Positions 8,944 to 16,461 of a DNA stretch of 64,000 nucleotides are shown in pieces (position 1 is the first letter of the stretch; each line of letters starts with the position of its first letter). This stretch comes from Ornithinibacillus bavariensis. Its GTDB lineage: Bacteria; Bacillota; Bacilli; Bacillales; Amphibacillaceae. The stretch is from the NCBI RefSeq assembly GCF_050433565.1, contig NZ_JBNPWZ010000001.1, positions 434,001 to 498,000 on the forward strand. Reading direction: 5' to 3'. The notes beneath the pieces were generated by a model. The model saw nothing but the letters and a program-made list of their open reading frames with translations, was not told the DNA's origin and did no database searches. Both the position numbers and the translations under genes were made by a program.

Positions 8944-10057
8944 ATTAAATCTCCGAAGAGTTGTTAATGCTAGTGGTAAAATGAGCATTTTAGGTGTATC
9001 CACCCTTTCAGATGAAGTAGTAGAAGCAATAAAAGAAGGTGCGCAGCGTTACTATGAGATGGAAGAGCTTCACCATAAAGCGGGTCAATATATTGCGGAG
9101 CAGTTGAAGACGGAGGGAGCGCTGATAACTAACTCAGCATCGTCAGCCATTGCGCTAGCAATAGCAGGACTTATTACAAAGGGAGATTCTTACTTTGTAG
9201 AACACTTATATGAAATCAATCAATCGCTTCATCGAGAGGTCTTAATTATGATGGGTCACCTCATTAATTATGGAGCACCTATTAGTACCATGATTCAACT
9301 AGGTGGAGGAGAAGTTAAATCAGTAGGTTATGCAAATGGCTGTACGATGAATCAGATTGAAGCTGCAATAACAAATCGTACAGTGGCAATAGTGTATGTA
9401 CAGTCCCATCATACTGTACAAAAGAGTATGCCACCACTAAAGGAGATTAGTTCACTAGCACAAAAACATAATATCCCATTAATTGTTGATGCAGCCGCTG
9501 AAACAAATATAATGGTATATTCAAACTATGCGGATCTAATAATTTGGAGTGGATCTAAAGCGTTAGAAGGACCAACATCAGGTATATTAGCTGGTAAAAA
9601 GAATTATGTCGATTTTGCCAGAATGCATAATCAAGGAATAGGAAGGGCCATGAAAATTGGAAAGGAATCTATTTTTGGATTATTACAGGCAATTGACCAA
9701 TATAATTGGCAAGAAATTAGTAAGGAGCAACAACTAGAGAGGTTAAGTCATTTTGAATGCTTAAATGATTTAAATGGTATTACTGTATCCATCCATCAGG
9801 ATGAGTCAAAAAGAGAAATATATCGGGCACGAATCCTAGTAGATGAAAAAAGTGTGTCCACACCTGCAACACATATCGTCAAAGCACTAAAAGAGGGCGA
9901 AATAGCTATTTATACGAGAGACTACCATGCAAACAACGGCTATTTTGAAATAGATCCGAGAACAATAGATGATCAAGACATACCTTTAATTATAAATAAA
10001 TTTAAAGAAACGTTGGAGGCAAGGTCTCCCATAATCACCGATGAAGATTTCACATAA
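8930..10057 (+). CDS. SelA/DgaE-like PLP enzyme, candidate hexosaminate ammonia-lyase
   Basis: A 375-residue fold-type I PLP enzyme. The Schiff-base lysine is K210 in the SGSKALEGPTSG motif, the pyridine-nitrogen aspartate is D187 (LIVDAAAE), and the N-terminal RRVVNASGKMSILGVS stretch is typical of the SelA-like family. SelA itself works with selenocysteine tRNA, but the subfamily linked to EF_0837 amidohydrolases is not SelA; its relative DgaE (D-glucosaminate-6-phosphate ammonia-lyase of Salmonella) makes a 2-keto-3-deoxy sugar acid and ammonia. The gene overlaps the amidohydrolase and precedes a KDG-kinase-like gene, which supports the ammonia-lyase reading. No selenium genes are nearby. 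Confidence 0.75.
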   Translation: MSVSKLNLRRVVNASGKMSILGVSTLSDEVVEAIKEGAQRYYEMEELHHKAGQYIAEQLKTEGALITNSASSAIALAIAGLITKGDSYFVEHLYEINQSLHREVLIMMGHLINYGAPISTMIQLGGGEVKSVGYANGCTMNQIEAAITNRTVAIVYVQSHHTVQKSMPPLKEISSLAQKHNIPLIVDAAAETNIMVYSNYADLIIWSGSKALEGPTSGILAGKKNYVDFARMHNQGIGRAMKIGKESIFGLLQAIDQYNWQEISKEQQLERLSHFECLNDLNGITVSIHQDESKREIYRARILVDEKSVSTPATHIVKALKEGEIAIYTRDYHANNGYFEIDPRTIDDQDIPLIINKFKETLEARSPIITDEDFT

Positions 10058-10095
10058 ATTATACGATGAAAATAATAAAGTAGGGTGAACAAGAG

Positions 10096-11112
10096 ATGGG
10101 GATGAAGGGAACAATTAAAGCATTTGGAGAGGTCATGATGAGGTTAGAAGCTCCTCATTATTTGAAATTAGAACAAACCCGTGAACTTAAGGTACTTTAT
10201 TCAGGTACAGGACTGAATGTATTAAGTGCATTAAATAAATATGGTTATGATACTTCACTTATTACAAAATTACCATCGAATAGTTTGGGAGATGCTGCAC
10301 TTAGCTATATTGGCTCATTAGGAGTTGGTATCTCTGATATCCTTCGCGGTGGTGAATATCTTGGAATGTATTTCCTTGAAAACGGTTTTGATATTAGACC
10401 TTCAAGAGTTACCTATTCGAATAGGAAGGAAAGTAGTTTCTGTACATCCAGCATAATGGAATATGATCTAAATAATATATTAAAGGATACTGCTTTAATT
10501 CATCTGTGTGGAATTACACTTTCTATATCTGATCAAACCAGAAGTAATGTGCAGTACCTTGTCAAAAAAGCTAAGGAATTCGGAATAACTGTAGTTTTTG
10601 ATTTTAACTACCGTCCAAAGCTCTGGAAAAACAATGTTCAAGCTAGAAGCTATTATCAATCAATATTACAGCATACTGATATTTGTTTTATGACAGAAAG
10701 AGATGCACAATATATACTGGAAATGGAAACAAATCAAGTGGAACAGGAAAAGCAAATTGAAGATTTGATTCCTAAGGTGGCAGAAGCATACGATATACAG
10801 GTCATTGCAGGAACAATAAGAAATAAGCTTAAGGAAGGAAAACATACTATTCGTGGGTATATGTTCCATCAGCATTCATTTTACTTCTCTAGGGATTATA
10901 GCTTTTCATCACTTGAACGTATTGGTGCTGGTGATGCATTTTCCAGTGGAATTTTGCATGGGGTGCTTTCACAGTATCTACCTAAAGACTCCATTGAATT
11001 TGCAACAGCTGCATGTGCATTAGCCCATACGACGTATGGAGATTCGCCTGTATGTTTAGAGGAAGAGATTTGGTCATTAGTTAACCGAGATGAAGTACAG
11101 ATAGAAAGGTAG
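10096..11112 (+). CDS. PfkB-family sugar kinase, probable 2-keto-3-deoxygluconate kinase
   Basis: A 338-residue ribokinase/PfkB-fold kinase. The catalytic base is D280 in the RIGAGDAFSSGIL anion-hole motif, and the VVFDFNYRPKLW segment (168-177) is characteristic of KDG kinases. The N-terminal FGEVMMRL and the GTGLNVLSALNKYG sugar-binding region fit the family. RBS AGGGTG lies 8 nt before ATG 10096. It probably converts KDG, the expected product of the upstream PLP enzyme, to KDPG. No KDPG aldolase is encoded in the window, so that step must be elsewhere. Confidence 0.8.
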   Translation: MGMKGTIKAFGEVMMRLEAPHYLKLEQTRELKVLYSGTGLNVLSALNKYGYDTSLITKLPSNSLGDAALSYIGSLGVGISDILRGGEYLGMYFLENGFDIRPSRVTYSNRKESSFCTSSIMEYDLNNILKDTALIHLCGITLSISDQTRSNVQYLVKKAKEFGITVVFDFNYRPKLWKNNVQARSYYQSILQHTDICFMTERDAQYILEMETNQVEQEKQIEDLIPKVAEAYDIQVIAGTIRNKLKEGKHTIRGYMFHQHSFYFSRDYSFSSLERIGAGDAFSSGILHGVLSQYLPKDSIEFATAACALAHTTYGDSPVCLEEEIWSLVNRDEVQIER

Positions 11113-11118
11113 AATGAT

Positions 11119-11829
11119 ATGAAATTAACATTAAAGAAAGGTCCACTATATATACAGGTACAGGAAATATTAAAGGAACGGATTATAAATGGTATCTATC
11201 CCAAGCATACGCTTATCCCATCAGAACCTGAACTAAAAGAGGAATTTAATGTTAGTCTAATTACAATACGAAAGGCCGTAGAACAGTTGGCGCTTCAGGG
11301 CTATGTTGAAAAAAGAAGCGGTATTGGTACGACTGTATTGGATAATCATGCTGTGTCGAAGCTATCGAAAGGACAAAGGTTCTCTGAGTACCTAATAAAT
11401 AATGGTTATGACTTAAAGAAAGAATCGGCCGCATTATCCTTAATTAATACAGAGCCGGACACTTTATTAGCAGAGTATTTTGGCGAAGAATGCTATTGCA
11501 TTGAACGAATTTATACCTTAAATAGTAAGCCATATATTCATTTTAGGCATTATATACACAAAACTGTAAAACTACCGAACGATACAACAAGTCTTTTAGA
11601 CTCACTCTATGAGATACTATTTCAGCAAGGAATAAAATTTAATCGCTTTAAGGATGAATTTGGTGTGGAGGTGCCTGCAAAATATATTGCAGACATTTTA
11701 AAAATAGAACAAAAGCCTTTAATGCAACGTATTAGACATTCTTTCGATATAGATGATCGATTAATAGAGTATTCAATTGCATATTATAATACTGACATTC
11801 ATAAATATGTTGTTAACTTTGATGTATAG
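11119..11829 (+). CDS. GntR/HutC-family regulator with UTRA effector domain
   Basis: A 236-residue regulator. Residues 1-75 form a GntR winged helix (PLYIQVQEILKERI, PSEPELKEEFNVS, TIRKAVEQLALQGYVEKRSGIGTTV), and residues about 90-235 form a UTRA ligand-binding domain of the HutC type. UTRA domains of sugar-locus regulators often bind phosphorylated sugars or amino sugars. It starts 6 bp after the kinase gene, making it the last gene of the locus and a likely local repressor. Its operator was not identified with confidence. Confidence 0.82.
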   Translation: MKLTLKKGPLYIQVQEILKERIINGIYPKHTLIPSEPELKEEFNVSLITIRKAVEQLALQGYVEKRSGIGTTVLDNHAVSKLSKGQRFSEYLINNGYDLKKESAALSLINTEPDTLLAEYFGEECYCIERIYTLNSKPYIHFRHYIHKTVKLPNDTTSLLDSLYEILFQQGIKFNRFKDEFGVEVPAKYIADILKIEQKPLMQRIRHSFDIDDRLIEYSIAYYNTDIHKYVVNFDV

Positions 11830-12156
11830 GTCATATTACTCCCTTTAGGGCAGAGGGATTCGTAGGAATCCTTGCTGCTCTATTTATCATTATGTTAATA
11901 AAATAAGTTGACCATGAACAGCTACTAAGTAATAATTTATAGTAGACTTTTAATTTTGTGCCATTGGTCAAAAAAGAAAACCTGGTTGTTTAAAACTAAG
12001 TTGTTTCCCAGGATAGCCATGGAACTCTACAGAGGAAGCAATTGTATAAAATTTTAAGAGTAAGTATGACTCTAATGCAACAGAAAAATAATACTTAACA
12101 ACTCTCGTCTTTTAATCTGTTCATATCAGAAACCTTATATTGTTGTATCCATAAAA
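11830..12156. other. Intergenic stretch with no recognisable gene
   Basis: No ORF with a credible start and no clear promoter was found. Short inverted repeats occur near 11862-11877 (GGATTC...GAATCC, downstream of the GntR gene) and as CCTGG...CCAGG around 11980-12015. Neither has a convincing U-run. Confidence 0.4.
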
Positions 12157-12190
12157 CCCCAAAAGCCAGTTTATACGCTAACTATTGGGG
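12157..12190 (-). terminator. Rho-independent terminator of the small secreted-protein pair
   Basis: On the minus strand CCCCAA pairs with TTGGGG, with an inner AGTT/AACT pairing, and TTTTAT follows. It lies about 36 bp past the stop of the gene at 12226-12645. Confidence 0.7.
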
Positions 12191-12225
12191 CTATTTTATA
12201 ATGCTTTACATTTCTTTAAGTATAA

Positions 12226-12645
12226 TCATTTATCTTTGTAACGGTCGGGGTTAGATACATTAATTATGTCAAATTCACCAATAACAGTTACACCATCGAC
12301 ATCATACAGAGGTATAGTGCGAACAACAACGGGAGTACCTGCTGCAACAAGAGCCATTTTCTTCTCAGTTTGCTTTTGGATCGCTAGGGCTTCTTCGGGT
12401 GTACTTGGCATTTCTCCATCCAGATCTTCACGGTATACATATCCTTCCTCACCGTTAACTCCAATTGCAACAATCAAGTCGGGTTCTTCTTGAGGAGACT
12501 TAGCCATCGCTGCTGAGCCATAAGTTTGCCCTGCTTGATTTTTAGGAAAGTTGTTGTTTTGGGTGGCAAATGCGGTTATCGCAGAGAAACTTAACAGTAG
12601 TCCTAGAACCAATGGTAATAAAAAGATTCTTTTATTACTCTTCAT
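12226..12645 (-). CDS. Small secreted protein of unknown function
   Basis: A 139-residue protein with a clear signal peptide (KSNKR followed by a hydrophobic core and cleavage after AFA, about residue 27). The mature part is acidic and contains GVNGEEGYVYREDLDGEMP and a C-terminal IPLYDVDGVTVIGEF strand pair. I do not recognise a named family. RBS AAAGGTGATGA precedes the ATG at 12645. It lies 15 bp after the stop of the gene at 12661-13137 on the same strand, so the two probably form a two-gene operon closed by the terminator at 12157-12190. Confidence 0.7.
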   Translation of the reverse strand: MKSNKRIFLLPLVLGLLLSFSAITAFATQNNNFPKNQAGQTYGSAAMAKSPQEEPDLIVAIGVNGEEGYVYREDLDGEMPSTPEEALAIQKQTEKKMALVAAGTPVVVRTIPLYDVDGVTVIGEFDIINVSNPDRYKDK

Positions 12646-12660
12646 ATAATCATCACCTTT

Positions 12661-13137
12661 CTATTGGGCTGTTTGTGACGGGCTAGCGAACGTTGTATAG
12701 GTAGTATATCCGTTCCCGTTATATGCTTGAGTGGCACCTTGGGAATAGTAAGAAGAGCCTTTTGTTGGAGTATAACTTGCAAAGTCACTATTCAAAATAT
12801 TTGTTTTAGTTGAACTGTAAATAAAGGAAGTAGAAGCGACCAAAGTACCGCTACTATTGTACATTCTGGCACGAGCACCTAAGTAGCCAGCTGGTACTTC
12901 ATTGGTAATAGGATTGGTCTGTGCCCTTGTCCAAGCGTTAGCGTAAAGTCTCCCAGATGTGGAACCGGTTGTAATACCACTGTAGTTTGAATAGTTATGC
13001 CCATAAGCTGAATAATATCCCGTCGGACTTGTGGACGTTCCAGCCCATACAGGGGTTGTTAAAACCAGACCTAAGGCTAGACCTAAAGCCAATCCTAAAA
13101 AAGCTATCCCAGTCTTTTTGATAATCCTTTTTATCAT
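12661..13137 (-). CDS. Small secreted Ser/Thr/Tyr-rich protein
   Basis: A 158-residue exported protein. The signal peptide MIKRIIKKTGIAF... has a Leu/Gly/Ala-rich core and a likely cut after PVWA (about residue 31). The mature chain is rich in Ser, Thr, Tyr, Gly and Asn, nearly devoid of Cys, and ends in AYNGNGYTTYTTFASPS; the composition suggests a beta-rich surface or extracellular protein. An upstream start (13209) gives a 24-residue extension, but AAGGGTGAT lies about 8 nt before the ATG at 13137, so I choose 13137. Family and function are not recognised; partner of the gene at 12226. Confidence 0.7.
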   Translation of the reverse strand: MIKRIIKKTGIAFLGLALGLALGLVLTTPVWAGTSTSPTGYYSAYGHNYSNYSGITTGSTSGRLYANAWTRAQTNPITNEVPAGYLGARARMYNSSGTLVASTSFIYSSTKTNILNSDFASYTPTKGSSYYSQGATQAYNGNGYTTYTTFASPSQTAQ

Positions 13138-13218
13138 CAGAAATATCACCCTTTTCTTAATTTTTAGTATATTCAACACTAAACTAACATTATTTTCTAA
13201 TCCTGACAAGTATTAGTC

Positions 13219-13238
13219 GTAAAAATACGCATTTTTAC
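13219..13238. promoter_or_regulatory. Perfect 8-bp-arm palindrome upstream of the secreted pair
   Basis: GTAAAAAT and ATTTTTAC flank ACGC, about 80 bp upstream of the start at 13137. It may be an operator for the secreted-protein operon. There is no U-run to make it a terminator. Confidence 0.4.
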
Positions 13239-13291
13239 CTATGTTAGGGTAATGACAGCAAAATACAACGTTAAGTACATTCTAATAATAG

Positions 13292-13335
13292 AAATCCACA
13301 GTTCCCTTGTTTGAAAATAGAGAAACTGTGGATTT
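13292..13335 (-). terminator. Hairpin terminator downstream of the MATE gene
   Basis: AAATCCACAGTT (13292-13303) pairs perfectly with AACTGTGGATTT (13324-13335). It lies about 43 bp past the MATE stop codon. T-rich sequence follows on both strands, so it may work in both directions. Confidence 0.7.
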
Positions 13336-13377
13336 TTCGTTATTTCATCAAAAATGCTCGATTGTAAAAAAATTAGT

Positions 13378-14775
13378 TTACTTGACACTCATCTTGGAGC
13401 TAATAATAGTCTTTTTAACGGATCCTTTGAGGAGATGTTTTATTTTGAATCCAAATAAAATACAACAAGTTAGAACGGAACAGAAATCTGCAATAGGCTC
13501 CGCAATAATTACGGCACTTGTTTTTGAAGAAATAACCATCGGAAGTATGTACACCAATGGTATAAGCAAAATGATTTTACGAAGTACCGCAATGAAAATG
13601 GAAACTTTCGCTTGGCCTAAAGCGATAAAAACCTGCTGAAATGCTAATTGTATCCCATAAATAATAGTCCCTAAAAAGAATATTTTCATAAGCTCCATAG
13701 TAAGTGTAATTAATTCGGGATCATTAGTGAAAATCATAATCGGAAGCTGTGGCAGAAAAGTAAATACGCTCCAAATAATCAAACCGAAAATCCCACAGAA
13801 AACGCTACTATATTTTATCGTGGACTTTACTCGCTCATGGTCACCAGCTCCGTAGTTATACCCAATAATCGGCTGTGCCCCCTGCGCAAAACTATTCAAC
13901 AACAATGTAAATAGTTGCATGAGGACGCTCATGATCCCCATTGCAGCAACGTAAAGATCTCCACCATAATTGCCAATAGAAGTATTGAATACAATTTGAA
14001 TAAGGCTTTCAGTTGATTGCATAATGAACGGAGAAAGTCCTAATGCCAACACACCGCCAGCTATTTTAAAATTGATTCGTATGTGTTCAAAACGCAGCCG
14101 TAGATGTGCTCTTTTGGAAGTAAGAAACCATATTACCCATACAGCCGATATTGTTTGCGAAATAACAGTGGCTAATGCCGCACCTTTCACTCCCATATTC
14201 ATTCCAAAAATAAAAATAGGATCAAGAATAATATTAACTGCTGCGCCTATACATATAGTTATCATAGCAGTTTTAGCAAATCCCTGTGCAGCAATAAATT
14301 GATTTAAGCCTAGTGATATAAGTACAGGAACCGACCCAATTAAGTATATGCCCATGTAATCTTCAGCAAATGGCAAAGTATCAGGGCTTGCTCCAAATAG
14401 GACTAATAGTGGGGATTTAAAGATTAGAAACGTTATGGTCAATACTGCGGAAGCAATCAATAACATGAAAAGACAACTTCCCAATAGTTCTTCTGCTTTT
14501 TTATTTTTTCCTTCTCCCATTTTAATAGAAGCTAGAGGTGCAGCGCCAAAGCCGATTAGCGCTGAAAATGATTGAATTATCATCATGATAGGGAAGACGA
14601 TCCCAATACCAGTCAAGGCAAGGGTACCTGTTTCAGGTATTCTTCCGATAAACATTCGATCGACCACATTGTACAGTGCATTTATTAACTGTGCTACGAT
14701 TGCTGGAGTAGCAAGTGAAAAAATAAGCTTCGGAATTTTCTCATTAGCAAAACGTTCATTCATATGATTGCCCAA
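13378..14775 (-). CDS. MATE-family multidrug/cation exporter
   Basis: A 465-residue membrane protein with twelve predicted helices in two homologous halves. MatE domain features include the FSLATPAIVAQLINALYNVVDRMFIGRI opening and the GAQPIIGYNYGA motif in the second half. Such transporters expel cationic drugs in exchange for Na+ or H+. The frame begins with TTG at 14775, with AGGAGG exactly 8 nt upstream; the internal ATG at 14763 is less well spaced, so the TTG is preferred. No regulator is adjacent, and the substrate cannot be inferred. Confidence 0.85.
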   Translation of the reverse strand: MGNHMNERFANEKIPKLIFSLATPAIVAQLINALYNVVDRMFIGRIPETGTLALTGIGIVFPIMMIIQSFSALIGFGAAPLASIKMGEGKNKKAEELLGSCLFMLLIASAVLTITFLIFKSPLLVLFGASPDTLPFAEDYMGIYLIGSVPVLISLGLNQFIAAQGFAKTAMITICIGAAVNIILDPIFIFGMNMGVKGAALATVISQTISAVWVIWFLTSKRAHLRLRFEHIRINFKIAGGVLALGLSPFIMQSTESLIQIVFNTSIGNYGGDLYVAAMGIMSVLMQLFTLLLNSFAQGAQPIIGYNYGAGDHERVKSTIKYSSVFCGIFGLIIWSVFTFLPQLPIMIFTNDPELITLTMELMKIFFLGTIIYGIQLAFQQVFIALGQAKVSIFIAVLRKIILLIPLVYILPMVISSKTSAVIIAEPIADFCSVLTCCILFGFKIKHLLKGSVKKTIISSKMSVK

Positions 14776-15602
14776 CCAGCCTTCCTCCTAGTTTTGAGTG
14801 TTTTAGTAGTTATTGAGTAATTAGTAGTGCTGAGATAGTAGAAGAAATTTAAAAAAGAATCACAGGTTCTAAATATCATGCTTTTACCTTTATAATTGTA
14901 ACACAATTCAAATCAAAGGAGTATGTATTTAAATGTTAAGAAACACCTTAAATAACATGCCTAACATTCGATTTAAGGTGGTTTAAATGATAATTTAATG
15001 GAGTAGTACATGAAGTTGAATAATGGACCTTATATTGTGTTTATGGAAGTTTTGGAGGGGGGTTCTTAGGCTGGATTCTTCAAGTACACTAAAAATCGCT
15101 TAAACGATGTTAAAACCGGGGGTGTCATCTTGAGAACGGGATCAGCGTTGTATATTCGTATTTTACTGACGCCTCCCTATGTTAAATAATTTTCAATGAT
15201 TGCATCCTCTATACAATTAGTTGATTTGAATTTGAAAGCCTATTTTTGATATTAGCTGATCCGATAGAATACGTATTATTATTTTTTTGTTCGAGTAAGC
15301 AAAATGGTTTCTATTTTCCTCTGCACTGTGATAATAATCCTTGAATTACGTAGGAACCTCACTTCCTAGTATGAAAGTGCCATTAATGTGCCCACTACCG
15401 ATAGACCACCCATACCATCTATAAAAGTAGCAATTCTGCACCAACCTCTAATAAAAATTCTTCATTAGTAGAGATTTTGGAATGTATTTTTTAAAAGCAG
15501 AATATAGATATAGTAGAAAAATTGGTACATGCATCAGTTCTACACATAAGCCAATTTTCCTAAGAGGTTTTATCTATTTATTCTGAAGATAGGGGTGTGT
15601 TT
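14776..15602. other. Long intergenic region before glpF
   Basis: About 825 bp with no intact gene. It holds a stem-loop at 14941-14985 (ACCTTAAAT pairing with ATTTAAGGT), a 39-codon open stretch ending near 15189 with no start codon that could be a decayed gene, and a weak CTCTA/TAGAG hairpin near 15450-15475. In Bacillus subtilis the glpFK leader is controlled by antitermination through GlpP; the weak hairpin could be the equivalent, but I cannot show it. Confidence 0.35.
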
Positions 15603-16409
15603 ATGTCTGAATTTATGGCGGAAGTAATTGGTACGATGATTCTTATCATTTTTGGGGGTGGTGTTGTCGGCGGAGTTGTTTTAAAGAACTCCAAAGCTGA
15701 AGGTGCTGGTTGGGTAGTAATTACCATTGGCTGGGGTCTTGCAGTTACAATGGGTATTTATGCGGTCGGAAATATCTCAGGAGCCCATCTTAATCCTGCA
15801 GTGACAATTGGATTTGCTGCGGTTGGGGAATTTGAATGGGTGAAGGTGCCATTATACGTTACCGCACAAATGCTTGGTGCTATCATAGGGGGAGCAGTAG
15901 TTTATTTAACTTATATTGCACATTGGCGTAAAACAGATGACCCGGCTACGAAGCTTGCTGTTTTTTCAACGGCACCAGCTGAACGAAGCGTATTCGCGAA
16001 TTTTCTAACAGAGACTATCGGTACGTTTGTACTATTGCTTGGCTTAATGTTTATTGGAGCGAATGCATTTACAGAAGGATTAAACCCGATGATTGTTGGG
16101 TTATTAATCGTTGCAATCGGAGTGTCCCTAGGTGGGCCAACAGGCTATGCCATTAATCCTGCTCGTGATCTAGGACCAAGAATTGCACATGCTATTTTAC
16201 CTATTGCTGGAAAAGGTGATTCTGATTGGGGCTATGCTTGGATTCCAGTGGCAGGACCAATATTTGGTGGTATTTATGGAGCTGTATTCTATCAGACATT
16301 TTTTGTAGGGGAAGTCACTGCCTTATTCTGGATTATGAGTGTTCTCATCTTAGCTTTGATTGCTGGAGCGATTCACGAAGATTTTAAAAAACGGGCAGAA
16401 ATTGCTTAG
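15603..16409 (+). CDS. glpF: Glycerol uptake facilitator (aquaglyceroporin)
   Basis: A 268-residue MIP-family channel. The two NPA boxes are present as SGAHLNPAVT and YAINPARDLGPR; the Asp after the second NPAR is the glycerol-facilitator signature. Six membrane spans plus two half-helices are predicted. It admits glycerol, which GlpK next door traps by phosphorylation. A GTG at 15597 opens the frame two codons earlier, but AGGGGTG (15591-15597) is spaced for ATG 15603. Confidence 0.92.
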   Translation: MSEFMAEVIGTMILIIFGGGVVGGVVLKNSKAEGAGWVVITIGWGLAVTMGIYAVGNISGAHLNPAVTIGFAAVGEFEWVKVPLYVTAQMLGAIIGGAVVYLTYIAHWRKTDDPATKLAVFSTAPAERSVFANFLTETIGTFVLLLGLMFIGANAFTEGLNPMIVGLLIVAIGVSLGGPTGYAINPARDLGPRIAHAILPIAGKGDSDWGYAWIPVAGPIFGGIYGAVFYQTFFVGEVTALFWIMSVLILALIAGAIHEDFKKRAEIA

Positions 16410-16461
16410 ATAGTATGTTATGGAAATGGATAATATTGTAATAAGGGAGAGAGTGTCACCG

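Noticed and set aside
8930..10057. Selenocysteine synthase SelA
   Set aside because: No selB, selC or selD nearby; the pairing with an EF_0837-type amidohydrolase and a sugar kinase fits the DgaE-like subfamily instead.
13307..13639. 110-codon plus-strand ORF over the MATE terminator and 3' end
   Set aside because: It runs through a terminator stem and antisense to MATE codons, with no recognisable protein.
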